A stretch of DNA of 58,422 nucleotides from NCBI RefSeq assembly GCF_007992495.1, contig NZ_BKAJ01000094.1:1-58422 (forward strand), in the 5' to 3' direction. Source of the DNA: Reyranella soli. GTDB lineage: Bacteria > Pseudomonadota > Alphaproteobacteria > Reyranellales > Reyranellaceae. Position numbers and translations under genes: made by a program. Each line of letters starts with the position of its first letter. Position 1 is the first letter of the stretch. The notes under the pieces were generated by a model. The model was not told the DNA's origin. It saw only the letters and a list, made by a program, of their open reading frames with translations, and made no database searches. This document shows, piece by piece, positions 7,910 to 17,454 of this stretch.

Positions 7910-10513
7910 ATGGGCACTTCGCTGGTCGGTCGTATCGTCGCGGTCAGCATCCGGCATTCGCTGATCGTTCTGCTTGCCACGCTCGCGGCGACGGCGGCGG
8001 CCCTCGTCTACCTCGCCCAGAACTTCGCCATGACGGCCGAGACCGGTCAGCTTATCTCGCCCAAGCTGGAATGGCGCAAGCGCGTGATCGAGTTCGACAA
8101 GGCCTTCCCGCAACTGCTGAACCTGACCATGATCGTGGTCGACGGCGCGACGCCGGAGCTTGCCGATGACGGGGCCAAGCGGCTCGCATCGGCGCTGCAA
8201 CAGCGACCCGATCTTTTCCACAATGTACGCCAGCCGGACGGCGGCCGGTTCTTCGAGCGCAACGGCCTGCTCCTGTTGTCCATGGACGATGTCCGGTCGG
8301 TGACGGACGCCCTGATCAAGGTGCAGCCGCTGCTGTCGGCGCTGGCCGCCGATCCCAGCCTGGCCGGGGCGATGAAGATGCTCAACGTCACCCTGCTGGG
8401 CGTTGATGCCGGCGACGTGAAGCTCAAGGACATCGAGCCCCAGCTCAAGGCGCTGGCGGGAACATTCGAGAAGGCTGTGGCCGGACAGCCGGCCTACTTT
8501 TCCTGGCGTACGCTAGTCACCGGCGACACACCCGATCTCGGCGACACGCGACGGCTCATCCTCGTCCAGCCCGAGATGGACTATGGTCAGCTGCAGCCGG
8601 GCCAGGGCGCGAGCGACGCCATTCGCGCGCTGGCGCGATCGCTCAATCTGGATCCCGCTCATGGCGTCACCGTGCGCCTCACCGGGCAGGTGCCGTTGGC
8701 AGACGAGGAGTTCGCCTCGCTCGCCGACGATGCCGGCCTGATCACGGGCGCCATGGCCGCGGCGCTGATCGGCATCCTCTGGCTGGCGGTCCGCTCGACG
8801 CGCATCACGATTGCGATCATCTGCACCACCGTGATCGGCCTGATCATCACGGCGGCGATCGGCCTGCTGGCCGTCGGTCGCTTCAACCTGATCTCCGTCG
8901 CCTTCATCCCGCTGTTCGTCGGGCTCGGCGTCGACTTCAGCATCCAGTTCAGCGTGCGAGCTCTTGCCGAGCGGCTCGTCCGGCCGAGCCTGGAGGCCGC
9001 GCTCGCGGCGACCGGCACGGCCATCGGCAAGGCACTGGCCTTGTCGGCCGCAGCCATCGGCGTGGGCTTCTTCGCCTTTCTGCCGACCAGCTACCTCGGC
9101 GTGGCCGAGCTAGGGACCATCGCCGGGCTCGGCATGATCGTCGCCTTCACGCTGACCATTGTCCTGCTGCCGACAGTCCTGACCCTGCTGCGCGCACCGC
9201 AAGCCGGGATGAAGGAGGTCGGCTTCACCATGCTGGCGCCGGTCGACGATCTCGTGCATCGCCATCGCCGCGCCGTGCTCGTCGTGGCGCTGGTTGCCGC
9301 AGTCGCAGCCGCGGCGCTGCTGCCGCTGCTGCGTTTCGACTACAACCCGCTCAACATGAAGAGTCCCAGGGTCGAGTCGATGGCGACGCTGCACGACATG
9401 CAGTACGATCGCAACTGGAGCATCGACGCCATCAATATTCTGGTGCCGTCGCTTGCCGACGCGGTGCCGCTCGCGCGCCGCCTGGCCGAGCTGCCGGAAG
9501 TGTCCCGCGTCGTCAGCCTCAACAGCTTCGTGCCCGAGAACCAGCAGGAAAAGCTGGTGCTGATCGGCGATGCCGTGGATGTGGTCGAGCCTGTGCTCAA
9601 CGTGGAGCCCGCCCAGCCGGCAACGGACGCAGAGCTGCAGCAGCGACTCGGGGCGACGGCAATCTCGCTGCGGCAAGCGGCGGAACATAGCCCGGACGCG
9701 GCCGCGGCCGCCGCGGCGCGCCGCCTGGCCGACGTGCTCGATCAACTGAAGGCCGCCACGCCGCAGGTTCGCACTGCCGCGGCGGCGGCCGTGGTGACGC
9801 CGCTCAAGATCATGCTCGACCAGGTGCGCGCCGAGTTGAAAGCCCGCCCGATCTCCATCGAGACCCTGCCAAAGGAGCTCATTGGCGACTGGGCCGCCGT
9901 CGATGGGCGCGCCCGGCTGCTGGTCCTGCCGAGGGACGATCACGACGACGCATCGCTTCGGCGCTTCGCGCAGGCAGTCCAGTCCGTTGTGCCAGATGCG
10001 ACCGGTTGGCCGATAACCACCGCCGCATCGGGCGAGAGCGTCGTCCATGCCTTCCTGCAGGCCGGGGGCTACTCGTTCGTGGCCATTACGCTGCTGCTGG
10101 TCGTCATGCTGCGCCGAACGCGCGACGTCGTGCTCACCATGCTACCCGTCATGCTGAGCGGCCTTCTGACGTTCGCCACCTGCGCGGCCCTCGACCTGCC
10201 GCTGAATTTCACCAACATCATTGCCTTGCCGCTGCTGTTCGGCATCGGCGTCGCCTTCAACATCTACTTCGTGCTCGCCTGGCGCGCCGGCGAGACGGCC
10301 ATGCTGCAATCGAGTCTGATGCGCGCCGTCGTGTTCAGCGCAATGACGACGGCCACGGCCTTTGGCGCGCTTTGGCTGTCGAGCCATCCCGGCACCGCCA
10401 GCATGGGCCGGCTGCTGATGATCTCGTTGGGCTGGGAGCTGCTCGTCACTCTGCTGTTCCGGCCGGCGCTGCTGGCGCAGCCGCCGGTCCGGACGATCGC
10501 GGCAACAGCTTAG
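7910..10513 (+). CDS. hpnN: Hopanoid transporter HpnN (RND/MMPL family)
   Basis: An 867-residue inner-membrane RND-type protein. An N-terminal TM (VSIRHSLIVLLATLAATAAA) is followed by a periplasmic domain containing TAETGQLISPKLEWRKR, a signature of HpnN. Two blocks of TM helices follow, at about residues 265-440 and 700-860, separated by a second periplasmic domain. HpnN moves hopanoids from the inner to the outer membrane in hopanoid-making bacteria. The ATG at 7910 is preferred; an in-frame ATG at 7856 would put extra residues before the first TM. It converges on hpnM with only 3 bases between the stops. No squalene-hopene cyclase is in the window. Confidence 0.88.
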   Translation: MGTSLVGRIVAVSIRHSLIVLLATLAATAAALVYLAQNFAMTAETGQLISPKLEWRKRVIEFDKAFPQLLNLTMIVVDGATPELADDGAKRLASALQQRPDLFHNVRQPDGGRFFERNGLLLLSMDDVRSVTDALIKVQPLLSALAADPSLAGAMKMLNVTLLGVDAGDVKLKDIEPQLKALAGTFEKAVAGQPAYFSWRTLVTGDTPDLGDTRRLILVQPEMDYGQLQPGQGASDAIRALARSLNLDPAHGVTVRLTGQVPLADEEFASLADDAGLITGAMAAALIGILWLAVRSTRITIAIICTTVIGLIITAAIGLLAVGRFNLISVAFIPLFVGLGVDFSIQFSVRALAERLVRPSLEAALAATGTAIGKALALSAAAIGVGFFAFLPTSYLGVAELGTIAGLGMIVAFTLTIVLLPTVLTLLRAPQAGMKEVGFTMLAPVDDLVHRHRRAVLVVALVAAVAAAALLPLLRFDYNPLNMKSPRVESMATLHDMQYDRNWSIDAINILVPSLADAVPLARRLAELPEVSRVVSLNSFVPENQQEKLVLIGDAVDVVEPVLNVEPAQPATDAELQQRLGATAISLRQAAEHSPDAAAAAAARRLADVLDQLKAATPQVRTAAAAAVVTPLKIMLDQVRAELKARPISIETLPKELIGDWAAVDGRARLLVLPRDDHDDASLRRFAQAVQSVVPDATGWPITTAASGESVVHAFLQAGGYSFVAITLLLVVMLRRTRDVVLTMLPVMLSGLLTFATCAALDLPLNFTNIIALPLLFGIGVAFNIYFVLAWRAGETAMLQSSLMRAVVFSAMTTATAFGALWLSSHPGTASMGRLLMISLGWELLVTLLFRPALLAQPPVRTIAATA

Positions 10514-10516
10514 AGG

Positions 10517-11149
10517 TCAGCGCTTCGCGCGGGCTTCCAGTTCGTCGATCAGCGCTTCGACTTGGCCGCCGTGATTGCGGATGTAGGAAACGAAATCCGC
10601 CCGCCTGGTCATGGTCATGCTGACGCCCTCGGTCCTGACGTCGACGATGCGCGGGCCCTGGCCTTCGTTGCGTACCTCCCATTGGACACTGAGCGGATCA
10701 CCGCTGTTCTGGGTGAGCTTGCTGTCGACGACGGACACGCCGTTTCCCCGGGGGGTGATGCGGCCGACCGCGATCGTCTGGCCGCGGTATTGACCGAAGC
10801 GCTCGGCATAGGAGCGCGCCTCCACGCTTGCCGAGGCCTTGAGGAAGCGCTGGCGTTGCTCGGGAGTGGTCTTGTCCCAATAGCTGCCGAGCGTCGAGCG
10901 GCCCATGTAGGCGAGATCAAAATAGGACTCGAGCACGCGCCGGATGCCGGCCTCGCGTGCTGCGCCGGCGTTGGCCCTGGCGACTTCGATCCCCTGATCC
11001 GCCGCCCTTTGGACGAGCTGGACCGCAGGATCCTGTTCGGCCGCCGCCTGCCTGGACGCCATGACGGCAAGGCCGGGGCCGGTGAGCGCGATGGCGGCTG
11101 CGCCAGTGGCCAAACGCAGTACGCTTCGACGGCGGACGAACGACGACAC
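10517..11149 (-). CDS. hpnM: Hopanoid-associated MlaC-like periplasmic protein HpnM
   Basis: A 210-residue exported protein of the MlaC/toluene-tolerance Ttg2D family. A twin-Arg-like start (FVRRRSVLRLATGAAAIALTG) is followed by the mature lipid-carrier domain with VLESYFDLAYMGRSTLGSYW and the closing FVSYIRNHGGQVEALIDEL. In hopanoid loci this protein is HpnM and is thought to carry lipid across the periplasm for HpnN. GTG 11149 is chosen because AAGGAGAG sits 4-5 bases before it; in-frame ATGs at 11197 and 11185 lack this. It is convergent with hpnN. Confidence 0.85.
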   Translation of the reverse strand: MSSFVRRRSVLRLATGAAAIALTGPGLAVMASRQAAAEQDPAVQLVQRAADQGIEVARANAGAAREAGIRRVLESYFDLAYMGRSTLGSYWDKTTPEQRQRFLKASASVEARSYAERFGQYRGQTIAVGRITPRGNGVSVVDSKLTQNSGDPLSVQWEVRNEGQGPRIVDVRTEGVSMTMTRRADFVSYIRNHGGQVEALIDELEARAKR

Positions 11150-11338
11150 TGATCTCTCCTTGCGAGTAATTGCTGACCGCGGCATGGTCAGAATCATTTA
11201 GCTCACCGCCGCATGGGGACAAGTAGGCGCGGCACTTTTACGCCCTGGTGTGCGCTGTCAGCAACACTGCTCAAAAACTGTGCCGCAATTGGGGCTTAAA
11301 GGCGGCTCCGACGAGACATCGCTGCCGGCATTTTTTGG

Positions 11339-12108
11339 TCAGAGCGACAGCGGCAGCACCAGCCGCTCCCTGTACATCATGTCCCGATGCTCGAGCAGCA
11401 TCGGGTCGAGCGCCGCAGCGGTCGCCGCGTCGAGCGTCTCCAAGGCGGTGCGCGAGCCTGCGTCCATCGCACACTGCTCGTGCGGCAGAGGCGCGAACAG
11501 CGCCATGAAGGTCGCGCTGTAGATGTCGACCGCCGTCAAGGCATTGCCGACATAGTAGCGGCTGCCCGCCGTCTTCTGCGCCTTGAGCCGCGCCGCCAGC
11601 ATCCCGAGCAGCTCGATGAGGCGCGCGCCAGCAGCACGGCCGGTTTCAGGGCTGTGGCCGTATTTCTTGGCAAGATACCCAGCGACGCGCGGCAAAAAAC
11701 CGCCGGCACCCTGCAAGCCTGCGTGGATCAGCTGCAGGCGGCGCGTCCAACCGAGCCCTTCCTCGCCGCAGATCTCATGGGCGAGGCCGAAGACGAGCGC
11801 GCGCTCGGCCGGATCCTTCGGCAGCAGCGCTGGCGTCGGCGCCAGGCGCTCGGCCAGCAGCAGGATCTCGGCCCACCCCGCGCGCGGCTTGTCATCATCG
11901 TAGATCGCGACCGGGCCGGAGCGCTGGCCGGCCCAGTCCTTGAGCGGCTCGCTGTCGTAGACGAGCCGCACTGCCGTCCAATCGATGCCTTTGATGTGCA
12001 GGATACCCTTGGCGGCTTCGCCCCATGGGCTCGGGATGCCGCCGACCACGACCATGCGCCATCCCTGCGCGCGATCGCCTCGTCGACACTCACATATTCG
12101 AAGGGCAT
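11339..12108 (-). pseudogene. GST-like protein with likely frameshift near its N-terminus
   Basis: The main frame encodes a GST-fold protein (GPVAIYDDDKPRAGWAE, LLAERLAPTPALLP, and a helical C-terminal half). Its natural start is probably ATG 12108, one base after the DUF427 stop, giving MPFEYVSVDEAIARRDG. That frame is then lost: the continuation MVVVGGIPSPWGEAAKG is in another frame starting at 12055. A one-base loss in the GGCGC stretch around 12056-12062 would explain it. Either the gene is damaged, it is a sequencing error, or translation restarts at ATG 12055 and loses only about 17 residues, leaving most of the domain. Marked as broken with that caveat. Confidence 0.7.
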
Positions 12109-12393
12109 CTAGCGGACGTCTACGTCTTCCCAGAAGCCGATCCAGTGATCGACCGGCTGCATCTTGGCCTGAGGCGCCTCGTAAGACCACGCCGCGCGTA
12201 GGCTCTTCGTGTCGCCATCGACGACGTCATAGAACTGCACGCCGTGCGGACATTCGAGATCGCGCGGCGTCTTGGGCGTGCTCTTGAGCAGGTCCATGCG
12301 CACCGTATCGCGCGGGAAGTAGATGTAGCCGCCTACTTCCACGGTGCTGTCGCTCTCGGCGATGGTCTTGCCGCGCCAGGTTGCCTTGGTCAT
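12109..12393 (-). CDS. DUF427 domain protein
   Basis: A 94-residue single-domain protein of the DUF427 (beta-tent) family. Typical features are TWRGKTIAESD near the start, the YIYFPRDTVRMDLL strand pair, and the Cys/His-containing CPHGVQFYDV. The family is widespread in actinobacteria and proteobacteria with no settled function; members have been suggested to bind ligands or nucleotides. It is directly followed by the GST-like gene at 12108 and belongs to the ArsR-headed run, which suggests a stress or detoxification setting. Confidence 0.88.
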   Translation of the reverse strand: MTKATWRGKTIAESDSTVEVGGYIYFPRDTVRMDLLKSTPKTPRDLECPHGVQFYDVVDGDTKSLRAAWSYEAPQAKMQPVDHWIGFWEDVDVR

Positions 12394-12455
12394 CGGTCGC
12401 GTCCTCTATTGGTGAGATTTGCCGCTATTAGGTGAGGACGCGAGCCGGGCTTTCA

Positions 12456-12520
12456 AGCGGTTTTGAGCCCGCTGGTTTTGAGGCCGCCGGTTTCAGGCCG
12501 CCGGTATTCAGGCAGCTCGG
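12456..12520. repeat. Imperfect tandem repeat of about 15 bp
   Basis: Four to five imperfect copies of a unit like AGGCCGCCGGTTTC lie head to tail: AGCCCGCTGGTTTTG, AGGCCGCCGGTTTC, AGGCCGCCGGTATTC, then AGGCAGCTCGG, which already belongs to the GST gene's 3' end. The GST stop codon (12508-12510) lies inside the array. It probably arose by slippage and could vary the protein's C-terminus. Confidence 0.6.
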
Positions 12521-13128
12521 GCAGCGATCGGCTCCGGCGCCGTGGCCTGCATGCTCGGCCGGGTGCTCATCTCGCGCATCCAGCGGTCGATGTTGGGCGA
12601 CGCCTCGCCGATCTCCTTCAACCCGGGGACGGCCGGGAAATTGAACGCGATCGGCGCCAGGAACAGGTCGGCCGCGGTCAGGCTGTCGCCGGCCAAGTAG
12701 CGGCTTTCGCCGAGCCGGCGGTCGAACACCGGCACGACCTCTTTCGCCTTGGCGAGATACTTGTCGGCCATCTCCTGCGGCACCGGCAGGAAGCCGAAAT
12801 GGTTGGCGAGGTAGCGCAGTGCCGAGTTGACCAGGGAATCGCAGACCGCGCTCACATACTGGTCGCACAGGGCGGCCTGCCGAGAATCCGTCGGCCACAG
12901 CTTGGGGCCGGGGAAAGTGCGGTCGAAGTAGCGCAGGATGGCGGTCGATTCGAAAAGCGTCAGATCGCCGTGCGTGATCGCCGGGATCTTCTGGAACGGG
13001 TTGAGCGCGCCCATCTGTCCCGGGAACGTCGGCACCAGCTCGTAGTCGATGCCCTTCTCGTGACAGGCCAGCCGCACCGTACGGGTGAAGCTGCTGGGCG
13101 GTACGCCGTAGACCTTGATGTCAGCCAT
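12508..13128 (-). CDS. Glutathione S-transferase
   Basis: A 206-residue GST. The N-terminal thioredoxin-like domain has VYGVPPSSFTRTVRLACHEK (Ser near residue 12-13 as the likely glutathione-activating residue), the cis-Pro loop FQKIPAITHGD and the FESTAIL glutamate contact. The C-terminal helical domain has the N-capping box GDSLTAADLFLAP. The start ATG 13128 follows AAGGAGGGG. It lies 17 bases downstream of the DUF899 gene in the ArsR-headed run, so it is probably co-transcribed with it. A short tandem repeat covers its stop codon. Confidence 0.92.
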   Translation of the reverse strand: MADIKVYGVPPSSFTRTVRLACHEKGIDYELVPTFPGQMGALNPFQKIPAITHGDLTLFESTAILRYFDRTFPGPKLWPTDSRQAALCDQYVSAVCDSLVNSALRYLANHFGFLPVPQEMADKYLAKAKEVVPVFDRRLGESRYLAGDSLTAADLFLAPIAFNFPAVPGLKEIGEASPNIDRWMREMSTRPSMQATAPEPIAARAA

Positions 13129-13145
13129 AGTCCCCTCCTTCTTCC

Positions 13146-13847
13146 TCAGTACTGGTCGTGACGTCGAACCCAGGCCATCGGCCAGGGCAGCCCGCGCTCG
13201 TCCCGCCCCTTCGAGGTGAGATCGAGCATGTGATAGGTGCCGTTCACCATCTCGAGGCCGCGGCCGTAGGTCGAATAGGTGTGATAGACGGCGCCGTCGG
13301 CGCCGCGGCGGAACACGCTGACCCCTGGCGCTTCCTCGCCGCCGAACGCCGACGTGCCGAAATTGTAGTTGGGTGCTCCCTCGACCCGCTTCGCCGGATC
13401 GAACGACACGGCGTAGTCGTAGTTGAAGTCGCTGCCGAGCGACGACACCCAGCGGAACGTCCAGCCCATGCGCTTGCGGTAGGCCTCGATCTGGCTGACC
13501 GGCGCGCGCGAGACCGCGACCAGCGCGGTGTCGCGATGCGCCAGATGGACGTCGACGCCGTTGTAGTTGTCGGCCCAGAAGGAGCAGCTCGGGCACCCTT
13601 CCTTCCAGTCGGGCCCGAGCATGAAGTGATAGACCAGGAGCTGGCCGAGGCCACAGAAGAGGTCGGCCAGGCTGCACCGGCCTTCCGGCCCCTCGAAGCT
13701 GTAGGTTTTCTCGACACTCTCCCAGGGCAACGCGCGACGCTCCGCGGCGAGCTGGTCGCGCAGACGCGTCAGCTCCTTTTCACGCACAAGATGGGCCCGC
13801 TGGGCCTTCAGCCATTCCTCATGGGAGACGATGCGCGGATCGGACAT
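13146..13847 (-). CDS. DUF899 family thioredoxin-like protein
   Basis: A 233-residue protein of the DUF899 family, a thioredoxin-fold group of unknown biochemical role. Features include the N-terminal helical region SHEEWLKAQRAHLVREKELT, YSFEGPEGRCSLADLF, and the GCPSCSFWADNYNG segment whose CPSC resembles a redox CxxC. The middle has GWTFRWVSSLGSDFNYDY, typical for the family. It sits between the AHSA1-like gene and the GST in one minus-strand run, and this four-gene set headed by an ArsR regulator is common in proteobacteria. Confidence 0.9.
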   Translation of the reverse strand: MSDPRIVSHEEWLKAQRAHLVREKELTRLRDQLAAERRALPWESVEKTYSFEGPEGRCSLADLFCGLGQLLVYHFMLGPDWKEGCPSCSFWADNYNGVDVHLAHRDTALVAVSRAPVSQIEAYRKRMGWTFRWVSSLGSDFNYDYAVSFDPAKRVEGAPNYNFGTSAFGGEEAPGVSVFRRGADGAVYHTYSTYGRGLEMVNGTYHMLDLTSKGRDERGLPWPMAWVRRHDQY

Positions 13848-13864
13848 GGCACTCCTCCTCTGGT

Positions 13865-14332
13865 TCAGGCGGCGCGGGACAGGAAGGCGTCGAGCTTCTC
13901 GAACGATCCGGTCCAGCCCCAGTGATGACGCATGGTGCCGCCGCCGTCGCGGAAGCGGGTCTGGGTGAGCGTGAGCTCCGTGCGCTTGCCGACCGGCCGG
14001 AACTGCAGCGTCACCGTCGTCTCGTGCTCGCGCGGCGTGTCCAGCGAGCCGGTCTCGTGCCACGCCCAGGTGAAGGAGAGGAGCCGAGGCGGATCGATGG
14101 CGAGATACTTGCCCGAGACCGCGCGCGTGGTGCCGAGCCCCTCGCCCGTCAGTTCCCATTGACCGCCGACGCGCAGGTCGAAGCGGCAGTGCGTGTTCGT
14201 CATGCCGTGCGGGCCGAACCACTGCATGAACTGATCGGGATCGGTCCACGCCGCGAAGACGCGCTCGGGTGCAGCATCGAACGTGTGGGTCATGACCAGC
14301 GTGAGGTCGTCAGGAGCGGCGCTTGCGACCAT
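13865..14332 (-). CDS. SRPBCC/AHSA1-like domain protein
   Basis: A 155-residue START/Bet v1-like protein of the AHSA1 group. It shows the family start THTFDAAPERVFAAWTDPDQ, then FGPHGMTNTHCRFDLRVGG and the C-terminal helix GWTGSFEKLDAFL. The fold holds a hydrophobic pocket and binds small ligands or client proteins. Its start overlaps the end of the ArsR-type gene by 23 bases, so the two are translationally linked. ArsR/SRPBCC pairs of this kind are usually autoregulated. Confidence 0.9.
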   Translation of the reverse strand: MVASAAPDDLTLVMTHTFDAAPERVFAAWTDPDQFMQWFGPHGMTNTHCRFDLRVGGQWELTGEGLGTTRAVSGKYLAIDPPRLLSFTWAWHETGSLDTPREHETTVTLQFRPVGKRTELTLTQTRFRDGGGTMRHHWGWTGSFEKLDAFLSRAA

Positions 14333-14675
14333 CGCTCTTTCCCTTCGGTTGCGGTGCCGTGCGCTTGAGGTAGGCCTCGAGCCTGTCGAACTGCTGTTCC
14401 CAGAAGCGGCGGTATTCCTCGATCCAGTCGGCGGCGGCGCGCAGGCCCTCGGCGCGCAATTCGCAGCGCCGCCATTGCGCCTCGGTGTGGCGCTCGATCA
14501 GGCCGGCGTCAGTCAGCACCCTGAGATGCCGCGACACCGCGGGCAGCGACATGTCGAACGGCTCGGCGAGCTCGCCCACCGTGGCCGCACCGATGGCGAG
14601 CCTGGCCAAGATGGCGCGGCGGGTGGGATCGGCAAGCGCCGAGAAGGTCTGGGAGAGCGTATCCATATTTAACAT
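14310..14675 (-). CDS. ArsR-family transcriptional regulator
   Basis: A winged-helix repressor of about 121 residues. It has the ArsR core FSALADPTRRAILARLA, the recognition helix region MSLPAVSRHLRVLTDAGLI, and the wing with RCELR. No cysteine metal site is visible, so it is not a classical arsenic sensor; it belongs to the large group paired with SRPBCC proteins. The start is uncertain: ATG 14675 (MLNMDTLSQ) lies inside the palindrome 14667-14686, and ATG 14666 lies just after it. It heads the run down to 11339. Confidence 0.88.
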   Translation of the reverse strand: MLNMDTLSQTFSALADPTRRAILARLAIGAATVGELAEPFDMSLPAVSRHLRVLTDAGLIERHTEAQWRRCELRAEGLRAAADWIEEYRRFWEQQFDRLEAYLKRTAPQPKGKSDGRKRRS

Positions 14676-14686
14676 ACTTGTTAAAT
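14667..14686. promoter_or_regulatory. Palindromic operator at the ArsR gene start
   Basis: ATTTAACA and TGTTAAAT form perfect 8-bp arms around TACT in an AT-rich patch. The site covers one candidate start codon of the ArsR-type gene and abuts the other, so a bound repressor would block initiation. Autoregulation by the adjacent regulator is the simplest reading. The divergent thioesterase gene starts about 100 bp away and may also be affected. Confidence 0.75.
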
Positions 14687-14784
14687 ACAAAACCAACCTT
14701 CGTCAAGCCCATTCCCCGCGATGTCATTGCCGCCAGCCGGCCGGGACCCTATGAAGGCCGCCCCGCCCGTACGGAGTTGATGGA

Positions 14785-15561
14785 ATGGAGCCGATCTACC
14801 GCGTCGATGGCGCGACCGCCGATACCAGCGCCTTCGCCGGTGGGCCGTGGGATCCCAAGCTGCAGCACGGTGCGGCGCCCTCCTCGCTGATCTGCTGGGC
14901 GGTCGAGCGCCTGCCGGCGCCCGCGCCGATGCGCGTGGCGCGGCTCACCGTCGACCTGATGCGGCCGGTGCCGGTGGCGCCGCTCACCATCGAGACCGAG
15001 CTGCTGCGCGAGGGCCGCAAGATCCAGCTCGTGTCGGTGAAGCTGCTGGCCAACGGCACAGAAGTGGTGCGCGCCACGGTGCTGCGCGTGCGGCGGCTGG
15101 AGCAGGTGCTGCCGGTCGAGGCGCCGTGGCCGCCGATCGACATCAAGAGTCCCGAGGACAGCCACGATCCGACGGAGAGCGGCCTGTCGCATACGCCCTT
15201 CCTGTCGGGGCTGGAGATGCGAGTGGCCAAGGGCTCGTTCCGCACGCCTGGCCCGGCGGCAGTGTGGTATCGCGCGACGCGGCCGATCGTCGACGGCGCG
15301 CCCTTGTCGCCCCTGATGCGCGCGGCCATCGCCGCCGATTTCTGCAACGGCACGTCGGCCGTGCTCGACTTCACCAAATGGACCTTCATCAACGGCGACC
15401 TCACGCTCAGCCTGGCGCGCGAGCCGGTGGGTGAATGGGTCCTGTTGGACGCCGAGACCTGGGCCGGACCCGATTCGATCGGCATCGCCGCCGCGCGACT
15501 GGCCGACCGCGACGGCTATTTCGGCCGCGCCGTGCAGAGCGTGCTGTTCGAGAAACGCTGA
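14785..15561 (+). CDS. Acyl-CoA thioesterase-like double-hotdog protein
   Basis: A 258-residue protein of the TesB-like acyl-CoA thioesterase group. Two hotdog folds are suggested: the N-terminal half has GPWDPKLQHGAAPSSLICWA and LTVDLMRPVPVAPLTIETEL, and the C-terminal half has ADFCNGTSAVLDFTKWTFIN and EWVLLDAETWAG. The C-terminal GIAAARLADRDGYFGRAVQS strand is typical for the family. The role would be hydrolysis of an acyl-CoA, substrate unknown. It is followed 11 bases later by a small ABM-domain gene with its own strong ribosome binding site. Confidence 0.87.
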   Translation: MEPIYRVDGATADTSAFAGGPWDPKLQHGAAPSSLICWAVERLPAPAPMRVARLTVDLMRPVPVAPLTIETELLREGRKIQLVSVKLLANGTEVVRATVLRVRRLEQVLPVEAPWPPIDIKSPEDSHDPTESGLSHTPFLSGLEMRVAKGSFRTPGPAAVWYRATRPIVDGAPLSPLMRAAIAADFCNGTSAVLDFTKWTFINGDLTLSLAREPVGEWVLLDAETWAGPDSIGIAAARLADRDGYFGRAVQSVLFEKR

Positions 15562-15572
15562 AGGAGGTTGCC

Positions 15573-15887
15573 ATGCTGGTCGTGCTCGCCGAGGCAAGGT
15601 TCGATGCGTCACAGATGGACAAGGTGCGTGCCGTGGCGCGGCCGATGATCGAGGCATCGCGCGCCGAGGCCGGCTGTGGGGGCTACGACTATGCCGTCGA
15701 CATGCTCGAGCCCGACCTGATGCGCGTGCGCGAGCTGTGGCATGACGAGCAGGCGCTGAAAGATCACTTCGCCACGCCGCACATGGCGGCGTTCCTGAAG
15801 GGCCTGCGCGAGCTCAGGCCGGTGTCGGTGACGGTGAAGTGCTACGAGCTCGGCCCCGAACGAAAGATGCCTTCTTCGTCATCCTGA
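15573..15887 (+). CDS. Antibiotic biosynthesis monooxygenase (ABM) domain protein
   Basis: A 104-residue dimeric ferredoxin-like protein of the ABM group. MLVVLAEARFDASQMDK opens the fold, and ELWHDEQALKDHFATPHM is the conserved Trp/His-containing stretch. Such proteins act as cofactor-free monooxygenases or small-molecule binding proteins. The start ATG 15573 is set by AAGGAGG at 15561-15567. The last residues (PSSSS) and the stop codon are encoded by the dispersed repeat at 15878, so the original C-terminus has been replaced. Confidence 0.88.
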   Translation: MLVVLAEARFDASQMDKVRAVARPMIEASRAEAGCGGYDYAVDMLEPDLMRVRELWHDEQALKDHFATPHMAAFLKGLRELRPVSVTVKCYELGPERKMPSSSS

Positions 15888-15953
15888 GCGAAGCGAAGGA
15901 TCTCATGCTGGTAGCAAGCGGCGATGAGGTCCTTCGCTACGCTCAGGACGACA
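15878..15953. repeat. Dispersed palindromic repeat, family A
   Basis: The arms are GTCATCCTGAGCGAAGCGAA and, at the other end, TTCGCTACGCTCAGGACGAC; inner TCTCATG and CGATGAG also pair partly. It lies between the convergent ABM gene and cysS. It overlaps the ABM coding end and supplies its TGA stop. The copy at 50531-50605 is almost the same sequence throughout. Confidence 0.9.
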
Positions 15954-15956
15954 GCT

Positions 15957-17288
<1,332 letters not shown>

Positions 17289-17454
17289 GGTCCCTACTCC
17301 CCGATCAAGTTTGTACGAAGCCTAAATGCACCCGCCCCTCATGAAGGGATGGGCCCAGACTTCAGATACATCGCGCAGATACCGCGCCGGGGAATAGAAA
17401 CAGCGACATTACGGTAGCTTATCCGACCCGTTCTTTCTGTGCAAATGCGCGCCA

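Noticed and set aside
17289..17454. Possible yybP-ykoY Mn riboswitch before the GDT1-type gene
   Set aside because: A GGGGAATAG word recalls the motif, but the other conserved loop words (CGTCA and the late GAGACC region) and the paired stems are not visible.
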